Source: Spirodela intermedia
Lineage: Eukaryota; Streptophyta; Magnoliopsida; Alismatales; Araceae
NCBI GenBank assembly: GCA_902729315.2
Contig: LR746266.1
Span: forward strand, 4,536,759 to 4,600,758
Direction: 5' to 3'
DNA length: 64,000 nt
Shown here: piece after piece, positions 48,601 to 60,367 of the stretch
Layout: each line of letters opens with the position of its first letter
Position numbering within the stretch: the stretch's first letter is position 1
Position numbers and translations under genes: made by a program
Notes under the pieces: model-generated
What the model saw: only the letters and a program-made list of their open reading frames with translations
What the model was told of the DNA's origin: nothing
Databases searched by the model: none

Positions 48601-51368
48601 TGTCCCGCCAACAGCAGTTGCGGTGAGCAGTATATTTCTCTTTTTAGGGGAGAGTCAGAGCTTCTATCAAGAAAATCCCATCCTCAATATTAGTTAAGGT
48701 ACTTTCTGCCCTCATAAAATTCTACAATATGAGCTCGGAGCTCAGTCCAGTCTTCAACAGGTCTGACATCATCTAAAAGAGCAACAGTTTTTCTTTGGTC
48801 ACAAATAAAGGTGTCTAGTTTTGCTGTCAGCCCTTCGATCAACAATTGCAAAACCCACTTAATTGCAAACCCCTTCGATCTCTATGAAACTACTAGGTGT
48901 AAATAGGTTGTAAGATAGTTAAAGCTGGTCTGATACCTAAATTCCCATGGAAATCAGTAGTGATGCCAAATTGGAATAGGGAGAGCCGAGGAAAGATTCC
49001 TCACAGATAATTTTCAAGCATTTTAGAATCCACTTGGCAACTCTTTTTCAACTCTCCAAATGAGGAGAATTCGTTCTTGAACCTTATGTTCCATACACAC
49101 CAGTCCTAATAAAGGAGAAAATAGTTCTATTAAGAAATGCATCAAATACTTCGCCTGGAGTGATACAAGCTTTCAAAAATTTTACACAAATCCAGTTAAC
49201 AGATTGAAAGAAAAGAGGTTTATAAGGGAAAAACGTGTAATTAAGAAATAGTTTATGTAGGTCAGTTTCCTTAACCCAGGTAGTTTCCATTTTTGTTGGC
49301 CTGGGTAATTGTATATAACTAGCTATAGTTCTATGATTTGAGAAGAAGAAGATATTTATCCCGACTGTTCATCCTTGTATGATTTGGATATTGGTAAATT
49401 CTGTACAGCCAGTTATGTGCCCCTAAATGGCGTATGCCATGGCATGTTTTACACGTTCTAGCAATCAAATCGACAAGGGATCACTAAATCATACGCTAGT
49501 GCTCGGAATGTTTGAATGGGAGTAAAACAGATGGAAAGTTACCTTAGAGAGACTGGACAAAATGGAGGTATTAGGTAGAACCTCTAGATTCCTGCATGCA
49601 TCAAGGTACCTATCAAAGTAAAAGTCGACCAAAAAATTCTTAATAACCATAAAAATAAATGATACCAGCATTCGAAAAAGAAGAAAATGAGCAATGTTAC
49701 AACATTATGAGATGCAAGCATTAAATCCATACCTATGAATCTCAAGGACAAGAAGACAATGAATTCATCCTCTCTAAATGAATTCCCAATGGAATACATG
49801 CAGTGATGAGCTCACAATATCCACAATGAAACACTACGCTAACTTAAAAAAGTAAAAAGTCCAGTTCCTATAATCCTATGCACATGATTTATGGTCAATG
49901 AGTACATTTGTGTCCGCCCACTTGATCTTTAGCAGGTTTAAGAAAATGATACTCCTCGTTGTGAAATCATCCTCATTCTTTTATATAGTGACTTTCACTT
50001 TTCTCGTGACATTTGATAAATCAAGTACTTTCGTGCATATCCGTAGACTATGCTAAACATAACTATTTGAAAGCCGTCAAGTTCACCCTTTTTATGCATT
50101 AAAATGGCATCCTAATTTTCAAATCTGTTCCTCTCTAAAATCAGATTTGATACTAAATTTATCCTCTGGAAGTGGCCTACAAATGTACAGGCACGTCCCT
50201 ACGGGGAAAACCTTATGGAGATAAAGCAGAGATCACTGAAAAATGAAGAGCATACTGTTCATCAAGATCAGGCACAGTTCATTGATATCTCAAATAGGAA
50301 ATAGAATTGAGATTACGCTTCCATTGCTCTTTCGTAATTCTGCTTTATTGATAAGACATTTTATCAAGATTCCTTATTTTGCTTCTCATGTAGGTTCCTT
50401 GTTGTCTATAGAATGACCTTTGGTGGTGTTCCGTCATTCCTGGGTTTGAATTTATCATACAAGAAGACAGCCTTCTACCAGCTAGCTGGGAACATTACAT
50501 TTTTGGAAACATTTCCAATCCAGAACTACCTTATCTAGGTAGGGGATGCAATCGTGTAACTGGTCCATGTCGAGCCAGACTAAAACATTGACTAATTCCT
50601 TGAATCGAACTTGATAAGCCAGTTGGAAGCGCATTGTCAAGCTAAATCTCCTGGTTTCCGTCTAAAAAAATACACCGCAGTGTGAGATAGCTTTGCTGTC
50701 GCAAGGGAGCTAATTATTGGAAACATCTCGCGATCACGAATGATTAGCGAAGTTATGACCTATGAACATTTTTAACCTGTGATATGGAAAAATGGCGCGT
50801 ATGGCTACCCGGAAAAGGTATGGAGCAATTTGGCCATCAGTCGAGAATTCGTTCCTCTTGAAACATCTCGGCCGGAAATTCTACAGTTAGAAAGTTTACC
50901 CGCTTAACTCGGACAAATGAGTTCAAATTCCAGACATTAAGTGTGGATGATGAATTGCCCTTGCCCCAAACACACCCCCTTTCTCTTCAAGTTCAATTCG
51001 GATGACAACCAGGTGAAATCGGACGAAGATTTGGGCAAAGACTCGTCGGTGGGCACATTCTCGGCGAGTTACAGCGTTGCTTGTTCTCCGGATCATTGCT
51101 GAGAGGAGATGGTATGGGTAAAGACTGGCCGGTGGGCACATTCTCGGTGAGATACAGCGTGCTTGTTCTCTGGATCCTCGCGGAGAGGAGATGATAGAAA
51201 GCATATCAAGTCGTAGAGACGAGCGGGGACGAAGGAAAACTGGCACACTCCCCCAGACGAGGACTGCCGCCGCAGGGGACCGAAAGTGAAGCAGATATGC
51301 GATATGCACGGAGGATAAGAACCTCGGCAACCGTACCTGGCCTTGAAGCGACACAGGTCGACCGCCAT
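42112..51368 (-). CDS. DHU1: LRR + WD40 protein of the DHU1 type (candidate CUL4-DDB1 substrate receptor)
   Basis: Minus-strand exons: 51368-51337, 49609-49543, 47741-47491, 45739-44437, 44288-43848, 43778-43584, 42844-42788 and from 42576 on. Phases agree through the conserved end (803 residues to 42514). The start is MAVDLCRFKARYLDACRNLE. Leucine-rich segments lie at residues about 40-190 (ILDLRFSP, LHTLNLDF, LVELRFQ), a low-complexity middle follows, then WD40 repeats from about 470. The repeat SASFDRQVKLWDLRQ has WDLR at 659-662, the WDxR box by which DWD proteins bind DDB1. Arabidopsis DHU1 (At4g34280) is such a protein, implicated in UV-B responses; equivalence here is inferred. The last conserved block is SVLVAYSHPSSKSEIMK (ending 42514). 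The frame then stays open to 42112, but a GTACTG donor at 42513 could instead splice away this unconserved tail. Confidence 0.85.
42637..42666 (+). repeat. (GA)15 microsatellite in DHU1 last intron
   Basis: A GA run between exons 7 and 8, reading CT in the direction of the gene and lying about 60 bases upstream of the exon-8 acceptor. Confidence 0.85.
51032..51197. repeat. 83-bp tandem duplication in DHU1 intron 1
   Basis: Two head-to-tail copies (51032-51114 and 51115-51197) share the block GTGGGCACATTCTCGG and the block GAGAGGAGATG, with about a dozen differences. The array lies about 140 bases downstream of the first exon of the minus-strand gene. Confidence 0.8.
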
Positions 51369-51841
51369 GGAGATCTCGGGCTTCAACTCCGGCGGCAGCG
51401 ATTACATAAAGACTCGACCGAAAGTGGGGTTTCTGATGTACGATGGCTGGCGTGAAGATCGCCGTTTGGATATTTCTCCCGCGCGAGCGACGACAGCGCC
51501 GAGTGACGTGGGCACGTCTACTTCTGTGGACTTCCGGTTACTTCGAACCATTCGGAAATACGTGGCTTCAGGCATCAATAAAAGGGACGTTTTCTTGGAA
51601 AACCGGCTGAAGCCCACTTCGATAACTTCCTCTGGCGGCGCCGTTTGTGGATTTCCAGAGTCAAACCGTGGAGAATTAGATGACAGGCTATTATCACATC
51701 ACATTGCAGTGGTCTGTTCTTTCACTGTTCAGAGATCATCCTCACGGAGAAATCCACGGTCTTGGGTGTGATCATGCCAAGCCCAGCACACACCGGCAGT
51801 CTCAAATCCTACCCTATTTCCCTTCTTCAAGTCCAGGCCGA

Positions 51842-51877
<36 letters not shown>

Positions 51878-54800
51878 CTCAACTCCCAAGAACGATGGGG
51901 TATAAAATGGGGATCGCTTGCCATCTCCTTCCGCTGTTTAAAGTCGTCGTACCATTGCGAGTTGACCTGGAAAGATCTGCAACTATCATCCTACGGCATG
52001 TGCTATCCGGTTGCTTTCAATGCACTCGTTGACATCAGGGGTCGGAGCTTGGGGTTGGGATCGGCCCTACCGCATTGATCGCGTCGAAAGTGATTTTATT
52101 TTTTGTGTTTATATTCTTGGAAAGTCGTTATCATCCTCGAAGATAATATGCCTTCAAAATCTTCGTACTCATCCCAGAGCTCACGGACTCTTGTAAACTA
52201 GCAGCGAGATGCGCGACGATTAGATTTCCGCTCATTTTCTATGAAGAGTATTCAGTGGGCGGTTCGAAATATATTCTTTCATGGTTATCTGGGACCTAAA
52301 AATGGTATTTTTATTTATCGAAGAACCCTAAAATTATGGCAGGTTTCTCTCAGACGTCAGGTAGCCTAGTCCTGGTTTCCCACGGCTGCAGGCCATCGTC
52401 AAGAAGCGGCGCGAGCTAGGGGATTGTTCCTCCCGCCGTCGTAACCCTGGAAGACGGCGACTTAGGGTTGCTGCCCCGACGGTGGTCAAGCTGAAGGAGC
52501 AGCTTTTCCCAGCACCGGCACAGTGCCCCAGCTCCGTCTCCGTTCATTCCTCGTTGAGCAGGATAAAGAAGACTGCATCTTCCGAGGCGTACTACGTCAC
52601 CGCCTGACGGGCATCTCCAGTCTGTACTGCACCGGCGGGCGGCGAGGCGTGCCCTTTAGGCGGCAGCTGACCGAACCCTTATCGGCGGTGGGCTGAGACG
52701 GACAGAGCAGCCTCGGTGCCCGCGATGGCAGCGCCGGCGGCTCAACCAGGAGCCCCATCACCAGAGACCTCCGTCGTCTTTGGTGATGGCATGTGCTTCT
52801 GGTCTGCGGCAGGGGCACGCCGGAATATAATAGACGACGACTGAGCTCCGTCGTCTTCCTCAGTCCCATTTGAGGATAACACCGAAAGTCGGTGCCTGAA
52901 AGCGCGACGTTCGTTCGGCCTTCTGGGGTTGATCTCAGACGCGCCGCCGGCTGACCGTTGCGGCGGATCTTGTCCACGCCGTTTAAAGGGGCCGCCAGCC
53001 AGGAAGACAGTGAGTGTCTGGCCCGTATCAGCGGGTGGCGGAGTGGGAACAGTGCGGCGGGGGCCCTCCCTCGGCATGGGCTCATTGACTCCTTCGGTTG
53101 CGACGGATGCTCAAACAGTTCCCGGGAATAGAAACCCGCGAAGCACACAGCTTGCTTGCCCCTTAATCGATCTAAATAGAGCAGTCCGAGAATCCCTCCC
53201 AAGCAGGTGATCACCGCGGCGAAGAGGATGCTCGGAATTGTTTCTTCTCCTGTCAGTCTTCAGGATGGGCATCATCGAATGCAGAGAAATAAGAAATCTA
53301 TCGTCTTGATAGGATGATCTGTCTCTTATAGACGAGGATCTTCTCGTTCGCCGCTGAGATCGCACAGGTCTCTGTCAACTGTAGACAAATTATAATGGAA
53401 CGCCACCCCGGCATGCTGGGATGATAACGGTGACTGGGTCAGAAAGATTGAAGATCACAGAAATTGTATTGATTTCGAAAATCGACAAATTTATCTGAAT
53501 AAAAGTATATATCCGAGCAGACAGCCGCCATTAATCCCCAGAGGACTTTCTCGGAAGGGCCGGGTTCAAACAAGGAGCACCCACTGGAGGGGGAAGACAG
53601 GCCAGGATGAGGTCTCCTTCAAACTTTCACGTCGCGACGAAGGTCACTGTCAGCAGGTTGGCCTATGGGGCCATCCAAACGGCGAACGCGCCGCCATACA
53701 CCCTGTGACTCCTCCCACCACCTCTGTCGTCTGCCGGCGGACGCTCGTCTCTGTGTGGGTTGACATCATCACAGTTCGTCGCCGCCTCCGGCCGGAGACT
53801 TATCCTTTGCTCGTTCAGATTGAAGACGAAGCTTCGTCAAGCTCTGGACCGAACCACAGTCAGCGTTCCCACCGGCGTTGACTCGTGCAGCAACCGCGGC
53901 ATTCGGTGCGGTTCAGTGGAGAAGTGAGCTCGATGATTTAGAACACGCTGCAATAATCCAAAGTCCTCCGTATCGAATCAGCCGTGGAACACGCTCCTCG
54001 CCCCAACACACGTGTACATCGTTGGACAGCGTCAGATGATGAAATGATTGTTTCCGATTCCAACGTCACGTCAAACGATCGAACGGAATCGGATTATAGG
54101 ACGTTTTAATTAGCGCACATTCCCTAGTTCATCAAAACTAATTATTATTCATTTAATAGCCGTACAGTTTTTCAACGAAAACATGATCATAATCTGTCGA
54201 TAGACTCGAATTCACGAAGATCTATCTATTGTTCATTCGTTGACTTCGATTAGAACTACGAACTCGGCTACGATGAGCCCATCAGCCTAGTACATTAGGG
54301 AGCGAGAGAGAGAGAGAGATGGACGGGGACGACACCGAACGGCATGGAAGTTTGGTGAGGAACCCTCCGGTCCCCCCCTCCTCGCCCTCTCTTCTTTGTC
54401 TGCCTGAGAGACTGGGAGGTGTTGACCACAAACTGGAAGGAAGAAGGGAGGGCGACGTCACCATGGGAAGTGGAGTAAAAGCTCGCGCACCCACCGCCGT
54501 CCGTGCGGAAGGTGGCGGGATTGGTCGGTCGGTGGGGGGGGGGACCTGCCGTGGAGGACAGGCCAACGGGGGAGTAGGGCGTGGACCGCCGTGGCGGGGG
54601 CGCAGGGGAGACCAAAGTCAATGCCCTGTTTCCCCACGAGGACTACTACAGTGAGAGGCCGACGGGCCCTGGCCGAGAATGCTGCCCAGACAGCATTTGA
54701 CCTCCTTCTGCGACTGGAAGGACGAGGCGGCCATTGATGGGCTCCTCTCTCTCTTCCGGATCCATCCCCCTCTTTGGGTCGCTGCTGCGGGGTGCCGGTG

Positions 54801-57800
54801 GGGATATGGAAGGGGAAGGACGGCGGTGGCCCTCGTCCTCGTGGGCATCGCACCTCGCCTGCAGATCTCCTGGGTCCGAGCATATAATAAAGGCCCCCCC
54901 GCATGTGCCTCCTTTTTTATTCCGCAAATTGGGACAGATCAGATTTCGGAATTATTGTAGGGAGCTACTACGAGACGCACCCCTCTCACCCACCCTACCC
55001 GGCCGAGATCTCTTCCCCTTTCTGGTTCTGTGGGCGTCGGAGGAACAGCTTGTCCTGTCGCTCGCTCGTGAGGGGCCGACTGTACATAGATGCTCTCTTC
55101 CCAGGCGACGAACGGAAGAGAAGCGGGACTTGTACGATAATCGTTTGTTCGGTGTTTTGTGATTAACCCGTTTGAAGATCACACGTAATCCTCTGAGAAT
55201 CAGATCGCCTGAGCCGCGACCCGGCGGCGGCACCATCGTCCATCCCCTTATCCGCTGTTTCCAGTAGATATCGGGAATCAGCAGACGCGAGGAGAAGGAC
55301 GGGCTCCTCGCCCGGGAGGGGATAAGGCCACCCTGCGGCTACGGCTGCTGCTGCGGCTCATCCTCTTGCAGACGGGACAGGCGCAGAGGAAGCTTCCGCA
55401 GAACCCCCCGCCTCCCCCCAACAGCCGCTCTATCTCCCCCTTGTTCGCACATGGGGAGCGTCCATTTCAGGGCCTGACCCACAACAGGAGGTGCCCCAAT
55501 GTCCCCGCCGGCCAGAGGGCTTCGTCGGAACGCCGCCGGGAGCCCAAGGCCGGCGGTGCGCTCCCCTCGCGCCATCCATTCGAACGACGGGAGGCGCCGA
55601 GATTCTTGTCGTACTTTAAAAAAACCTCTGCATGTTATCGAACCACCTGCCGTAGTCTTTTTCCGACGGGATTCAAATGGCGGGCGGAGAAGCAGCTCGT
55701 GAGCGCCATTCTTCCGCAATCCCAGCCGGAGCCCTGCAGCGTAATGATATTCCACCCCCCCCCCCTCCGGGTTCTCTCTCTCTATCTCTCGTGGTCTCTT
55801 TCTCTCCGTCTCCTCCTCCAATCGGGGGATGTGATGCGGTGGGGATGAACTGGTTCCCCCTCCCTCCACATGGACGAACCTCCCCCCAGCAACGCGCACT
55901 GGTGATCGACAGACAGCCCATTACGTATTTTTATCGAGAGGAGTTGATTGATGTAACATCAACGCCGACGATGACGGCGACTCCGCGGCTGCCGCTTTTG
56001 CTTGTGGTGGAGGAGATCCGGCCTCCTCCCATTTCTTTAGGGCTTCCTGGACTGGTTTAAACATAGTCAAACAGTTCTTTACCGACTGTCTTCTTCCCCG
56101 GAGATTAGATTAGGCCAAGGGGATGGTTGCAGACGCTAAAGAACAAGGACCCCCCAGTCGTCATCTGCCAAGACAGAGAGGGACGGCAGAAGGACCTTGA
56201 CGGTGGAAAGGGGGAGCCGCCGGGCCGGCGTCTGTCTTTGCGTGACAGCGCAGGACAGGCCATTTTTAATGGCGCCCATGTTGGTTGGAGAGGTAAAGAC
56301 GAGGCCAGTTCCTCCAAGCAGCCAGCCGGTCATCGAGGAACAACCATGGACAAGCTCACCCGACGAGGTCCGTCCTTCCTCTGTCTAGGAAACCGACGAT
56401 TCGTCGGTTGCCACCGCGGAAACCCTAATTTTTATCTTCTTGGGGTGGGGGCGGGGGGGGCGGGGGGGCGGACCAGCTTAAAAACTGCGGCGACTGCATC
56501 TTTTAAGTTCCAAAGACATGGCGAATAAATCTCCACGGAGTTTCTTCTGCGAGGGTGAAACGACAGGATACGAGGAAATATGCCGGCGGAGGCTTTCAAT
56601 CCGTGGTTTCCCCGTCTTTTTCGGAGCCAACAAGGGGAAAACGCGCGGAAATTTAATTACCCTCATTGCCGGAAAGCCGTGGGGACGCCATTAAATTGCT
56701 GAGATATCGGGGCCGACATGGAGCAGCGCCCTTGACAATCTTGGTGGCGTCGCCCCCCATGAAACCCTCGTACCGAATGATCGATCCTGGAGAGTACGCC
56801 GTAGATTTTGAGCAGGAGCCCGTCCTCCGCCTCGAGCTCTCGTTCGCTCGCACTTGCGTGTTCAATGAATCTGACTTAATAGCGGTGAGTAAGAGCGTTT
56901 TGCCGTGGGGTAAAAGGCAAGGCAGAAGCCAGGAGGTCGATGAGGGAGGAGAGGAAGAAGATGAAGTATTGGCAATTTACGTCACGGGAAGGGAAGAAGA
57001 TTAATATTATGGCGGAGGGAGGGCCACATGCCAGGCCTCGCGGGCCATCCTGTCAGCTCGACGGCACCAACCTTCTTCCTTTTCCTCCCAGTCCGATGGA
57101 ATTCCCATTGGTAGCTTTCTCTTTCCTGCAGAGCTCTACAGTTCACGTGAGCCTGGAACCCCCGCCATTAATCTCCTCCTCCTTCCTCACCCTCTCTACC
57201 CCGTTGAGGGGTTTCCATTGGTTCTCCTCTGATCGTCCTGGGGGATTCTTGTCCATGTCCATGCACCGCACTGTTGGGGGATCAAGGTGAGGTAAGCCGA
57301 GCTTGCGCCGGTCCCCTGGGAGGCGCCGCCCACGGTCCGACACCCAGGGAGGGGAACTCGTGTGTCACAGGGTCTTCGTGTACAGGGAAGAGGACCACTC
57401 TCCCTCTCTCTGGGGCGTTTCCACATTGGTCGAGTCGAGAGGCCTCCGGTAGCAGAGGGAGGAGGAAGACGCCCCCCCCCATGGGGCAAAGAAGCTTTCT
57501 GGGGGAGCAGCCCGCTCGCTTTTCTCCTTTCTCCGAAAGTTACCTCGCGGCCAGCTTGCGGTGGCCGGCGGCGATCGAATAAACAAATCCGCCCCCCCCG
57601 GCCCCCCCCCCCTCCGGCGGCCGCTGCTGAGTGATTAATCCTTGAAGATAACGAGGCTTCCCCCAGCGGCCGGCCACCTGAGCAGCCCACTGCGGCGCCG
57701 GGAAGAAGGAAGAGGATGAAGAGGGGGAAGGCGACCGCATTCCGGCGGGCACAGTCAAAGAACGGGGGAGAAGCAGCGTCAAGAATAATACACATAAACC

Positions 57801-58554
57801 GATGACGGCCGCTCCGCCGCTGCCCGGCGGCAGCGGGGGAGGAGGCCCCGTCGTTCCTCGGGGTCAGTCTTCCGTTCAATGCAGAGAACATCCTTGAATC
57901 TGTAGAGCGTGAAAATACGGTGAAATTTGCGAAACGGGCGTGGATATATTCGCAATACAAATATATTCCTCAAAATGAATGCGGTATATTTGAAAAAAGC
58001 ACCTCAAAGCAGAGTTACATTGGCAGATTTGCCCTTGTATGCTATTACTGTCACTGCGTCGGGGCCCACACGGGCCCACGGCCAACCCCGTCTTCTCTCT
58101 CACCCTCCTCTCGAACGGTTCTCTCACTACCTTTTCCCATCATTCCAACTCTCTCTCTCTCTACTGTGTTCACATCACAGTTTGCTCTCTCTCTCTCTCT
58201 ACTCACAGACAGAAGGGGGGGCTATTAACAAAACCGGGGGAACAGGGGAAAGAGGCCAAGGAGGACGAGCAGCAGAAGCAGGGAAAGGAAAGAGCCGACT
58301 GCCCCGATAACCCGCCCATGCCTTCTCCCCCTTACCCCTTCCCAGCCTCCTGCCTTTGCCGACGGCGCATCGGTTACCGCTCCCTGTAGCCTCCCCTCGC
58401 CGGTCCTGCTCCTGCTCCCGCTCCTGGTTTTCGGGCTCTCGCTCCGTCTGTGGATCTGTGCTTCCTCCGCCGGAGTAGGGTGGCGGAGCTCACAAGGAGT
58501 TCGCGTTCTCGTCTGCTTTTTTCTGCTTCTGCGGGTAGGCCTGCAGTTTGAGAG
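51369..58554. other. GC-rich region between divergent DHU1 and DUF620 genes, no recognised gene
   Basis: It begins with the DHU1 promoter side; an (AT)n(AG)n tract lies at 51843-51876. Telo-box-like motifs occur at 52324-52332 and 52462-52469. Between 52370 and 53370 there are overlapping long open frames. One plus-strand frame without ATG ends at 52607. On the minus strand are frames 53214-52597, which starts with a membrane-helix-like segment, and 53077-52742. From 54300 to 58550 both strands are open in many short frames, with poly-C/G tracts and a strong G-quadruplex candidate at 56442-56468. None of these frames matches a family I know, and the GC content alone creates open frames. The last kilobase should be the DUF620 promoter and leader. 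Confidence 0.4.
56420..56468 (+). promoter_or_regulatory. Telo-box followed by G-quadruplex-forming tract
   Basis: AAACCCTAA at 56420-56428 is followed 13 bases later by four G-tracts of 4 to 8 bases separated by single T or C (56442-56468). Single-base loops make a stable parallel quadruplex likely on the plus strand. Role unknown; it is about 2.1 kb upstream of the DUF620 start codon. Confidence 0.5.
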
Positions 58555-60367
58555 ATGGAGAAGAAGCAGGGTTTCTTCTCGGCGCTGAAGGAGGAGGTGG
58601 TGAGGGGTCTCTCACCGGCCAGGTCCAGGGCCCGGAGCCCTTCCCGCAGCGCCTCCCCCATGACGGGTCTCCTCCGCCGCCGTAGCAGGAAGAGCAGCGC
58701 CCAGCAGATGCTCGTCCAGAACTTCCCAGAGCCGCTCATCTCGAGATCCGGCAGCCTGCGCCCCGCCGGTGAAGCGCTTGCCCCGCTCATGGAGGGACCT
58801 CTCGACCCAGCCTCAGGCGACGGTGACTGCCGGAAGGAGAGGTGGGGCCACTGGATGAAGGGACAGTTCTCTAGGGCGCCTTCCATCTCCTCCTCCGCGG
58901 TCCCGTCCTCCTACCGACGCTCCGATCTACGCCTCCTCCTCGGCGTCATGGGTGCCCCCCTTGCCCCCATCCACGTCTGCTCCGCCGATCCACTGCCCCA
59001 CCTCAGCATCAAGGACACCCCCATTGTGAGCTCTCTGCCATTTTTTCATTTCTCCATTTCTGCTTCGGCGAGTTCGTGGCGTGGACTGCGCTCTCTTTTT
59101 CCCCCAAGTAGTCTCCCGCGACGGTGGACGGTGCTGCGACCTATTTGCTCTTTCAGCGCCGAATCTAAGATCTCTGCATGCCTCCCCGATCGAATGCCTG
59201 GATCCCATCCATGTGTTCTGAATGGGAAGCCGTCTCTGATTTCTTTCATGATGTTTCTGTTCTTGTTTGCGCAGGAGACCTCGTCGGCGCATTACATTCT
59301 GCAGCAGTACACGGCGGCCTCCGGCGGGCAGAAGCTGCAGAGCTCGATCCGCAACGCCTACGCTATGGGGAAGGTGAAGATGCTGGCGTCAGAATTCGAA
59401 ACGGCCACCAAGGTGATGAAGAACCGCAACTCGGCGAGGGCTGCCGAGTCGGGGGGGTTCGTTCTCTGGCAGATGAACCCAGACATGTGGTACGTCGAGC
59501 TCGCCGTCGGCGGCAGCAAGGTTCACGCGGGCTGCAACGGCAAGCTAGTGTGGCGCCACACCCCCTGGCTCGGTGCCCATGCCGCCAAGGGGCCCGTCCG
59601 CCCCCTCCGCCGTGCCCTCCAGGTATCACCTTTAGATCTTCCGGCGGATTTTCCGGCGGCACTTGCATGCGGGGGGAACTCCGGCGAGACTTTCTTTGAG
59701 TGTCTGACCAATCGCTGGCATCATCCCCTTTTCTCTCTCTGATCAGGGTCTGGATCCGAGGACAACGGCGAGCATGTTCGCCAATGCAAGATGCATTGGG
59801 GAGAAGAAGGTGAACGGGGAGGACTGCTTCATCCTCAAGCTCTGCGCCGACCCGCTGACACTGAAGGCCAGAAGCGAGGGCCCCGCCGAGATCATCCGCC
59901 ATGTCCTCTTCGGTTATTTCAGCCAGAGGACCGGGCTTCTCGTCCACATGGAGGATTCTCATCTCACCCGGATCCAGTCCAACACCGGCGGCGACGCCGT
60001 CTACTGGGAGACCACCATCAATTCCTTCCTGGACGACTACCGCCCGGTGGAAGGAATCATGATCGCGCATTCGGGGCGCTCGGTGGTGACCCTCTTCAGG
60101 TTCGGGGAGATGGCGATGAGCCACACAAAGACGAGGATGGAGGAGGCGTGGACCATCGAGGAAGTCGCCTTCAACGTCCCCGGCCTGTCGATGGACTGCT
60201 TCATCCCCCCTGCAGATATCCGCTGCGGATCGATCAGCGAGACCTGCGAGCTTCCCCATGGGGAGAGGGGGAAGGCCGCTGGTTCGGGCCCGCACCGAGC
60301 GAAGGTCGCCGCACTCGGTAAGCCGCAGGGTTCTGTCGATAACATCGTCTGGAGGGTGGAGGTCTAG
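58555..60367 (+). CDS. DUF620 family protein
   Basis: Three exons: 58555-59025, 59275-59622 and 59747-60367, all with intron phase 0, giving 479 residues. The N-terminus (1-60) is basic and Ser/Arg-rich (ARSPSRSASPMTGLLRRRSR). The DUF620 domain follows from about residue 150, with YTAASGGQKLQSSIRNAYAM, WQMNPDMWYVELAVGGSKV, RTTASMFANARCIGEKKVNG and AMSHTKTRMEEAWTIEEVAF. Plant DUF620 proteins have been annotated as lipoprotein-like, but their function is not established. The length is normal for the family and no break is seen. The leader contains CT-rich runs (about 58145-58201). The start is the first ATG after the leader, and the MEKKQGFFSALKEEVVRGLSP opening is typical of the family. Confidence 0.9.
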
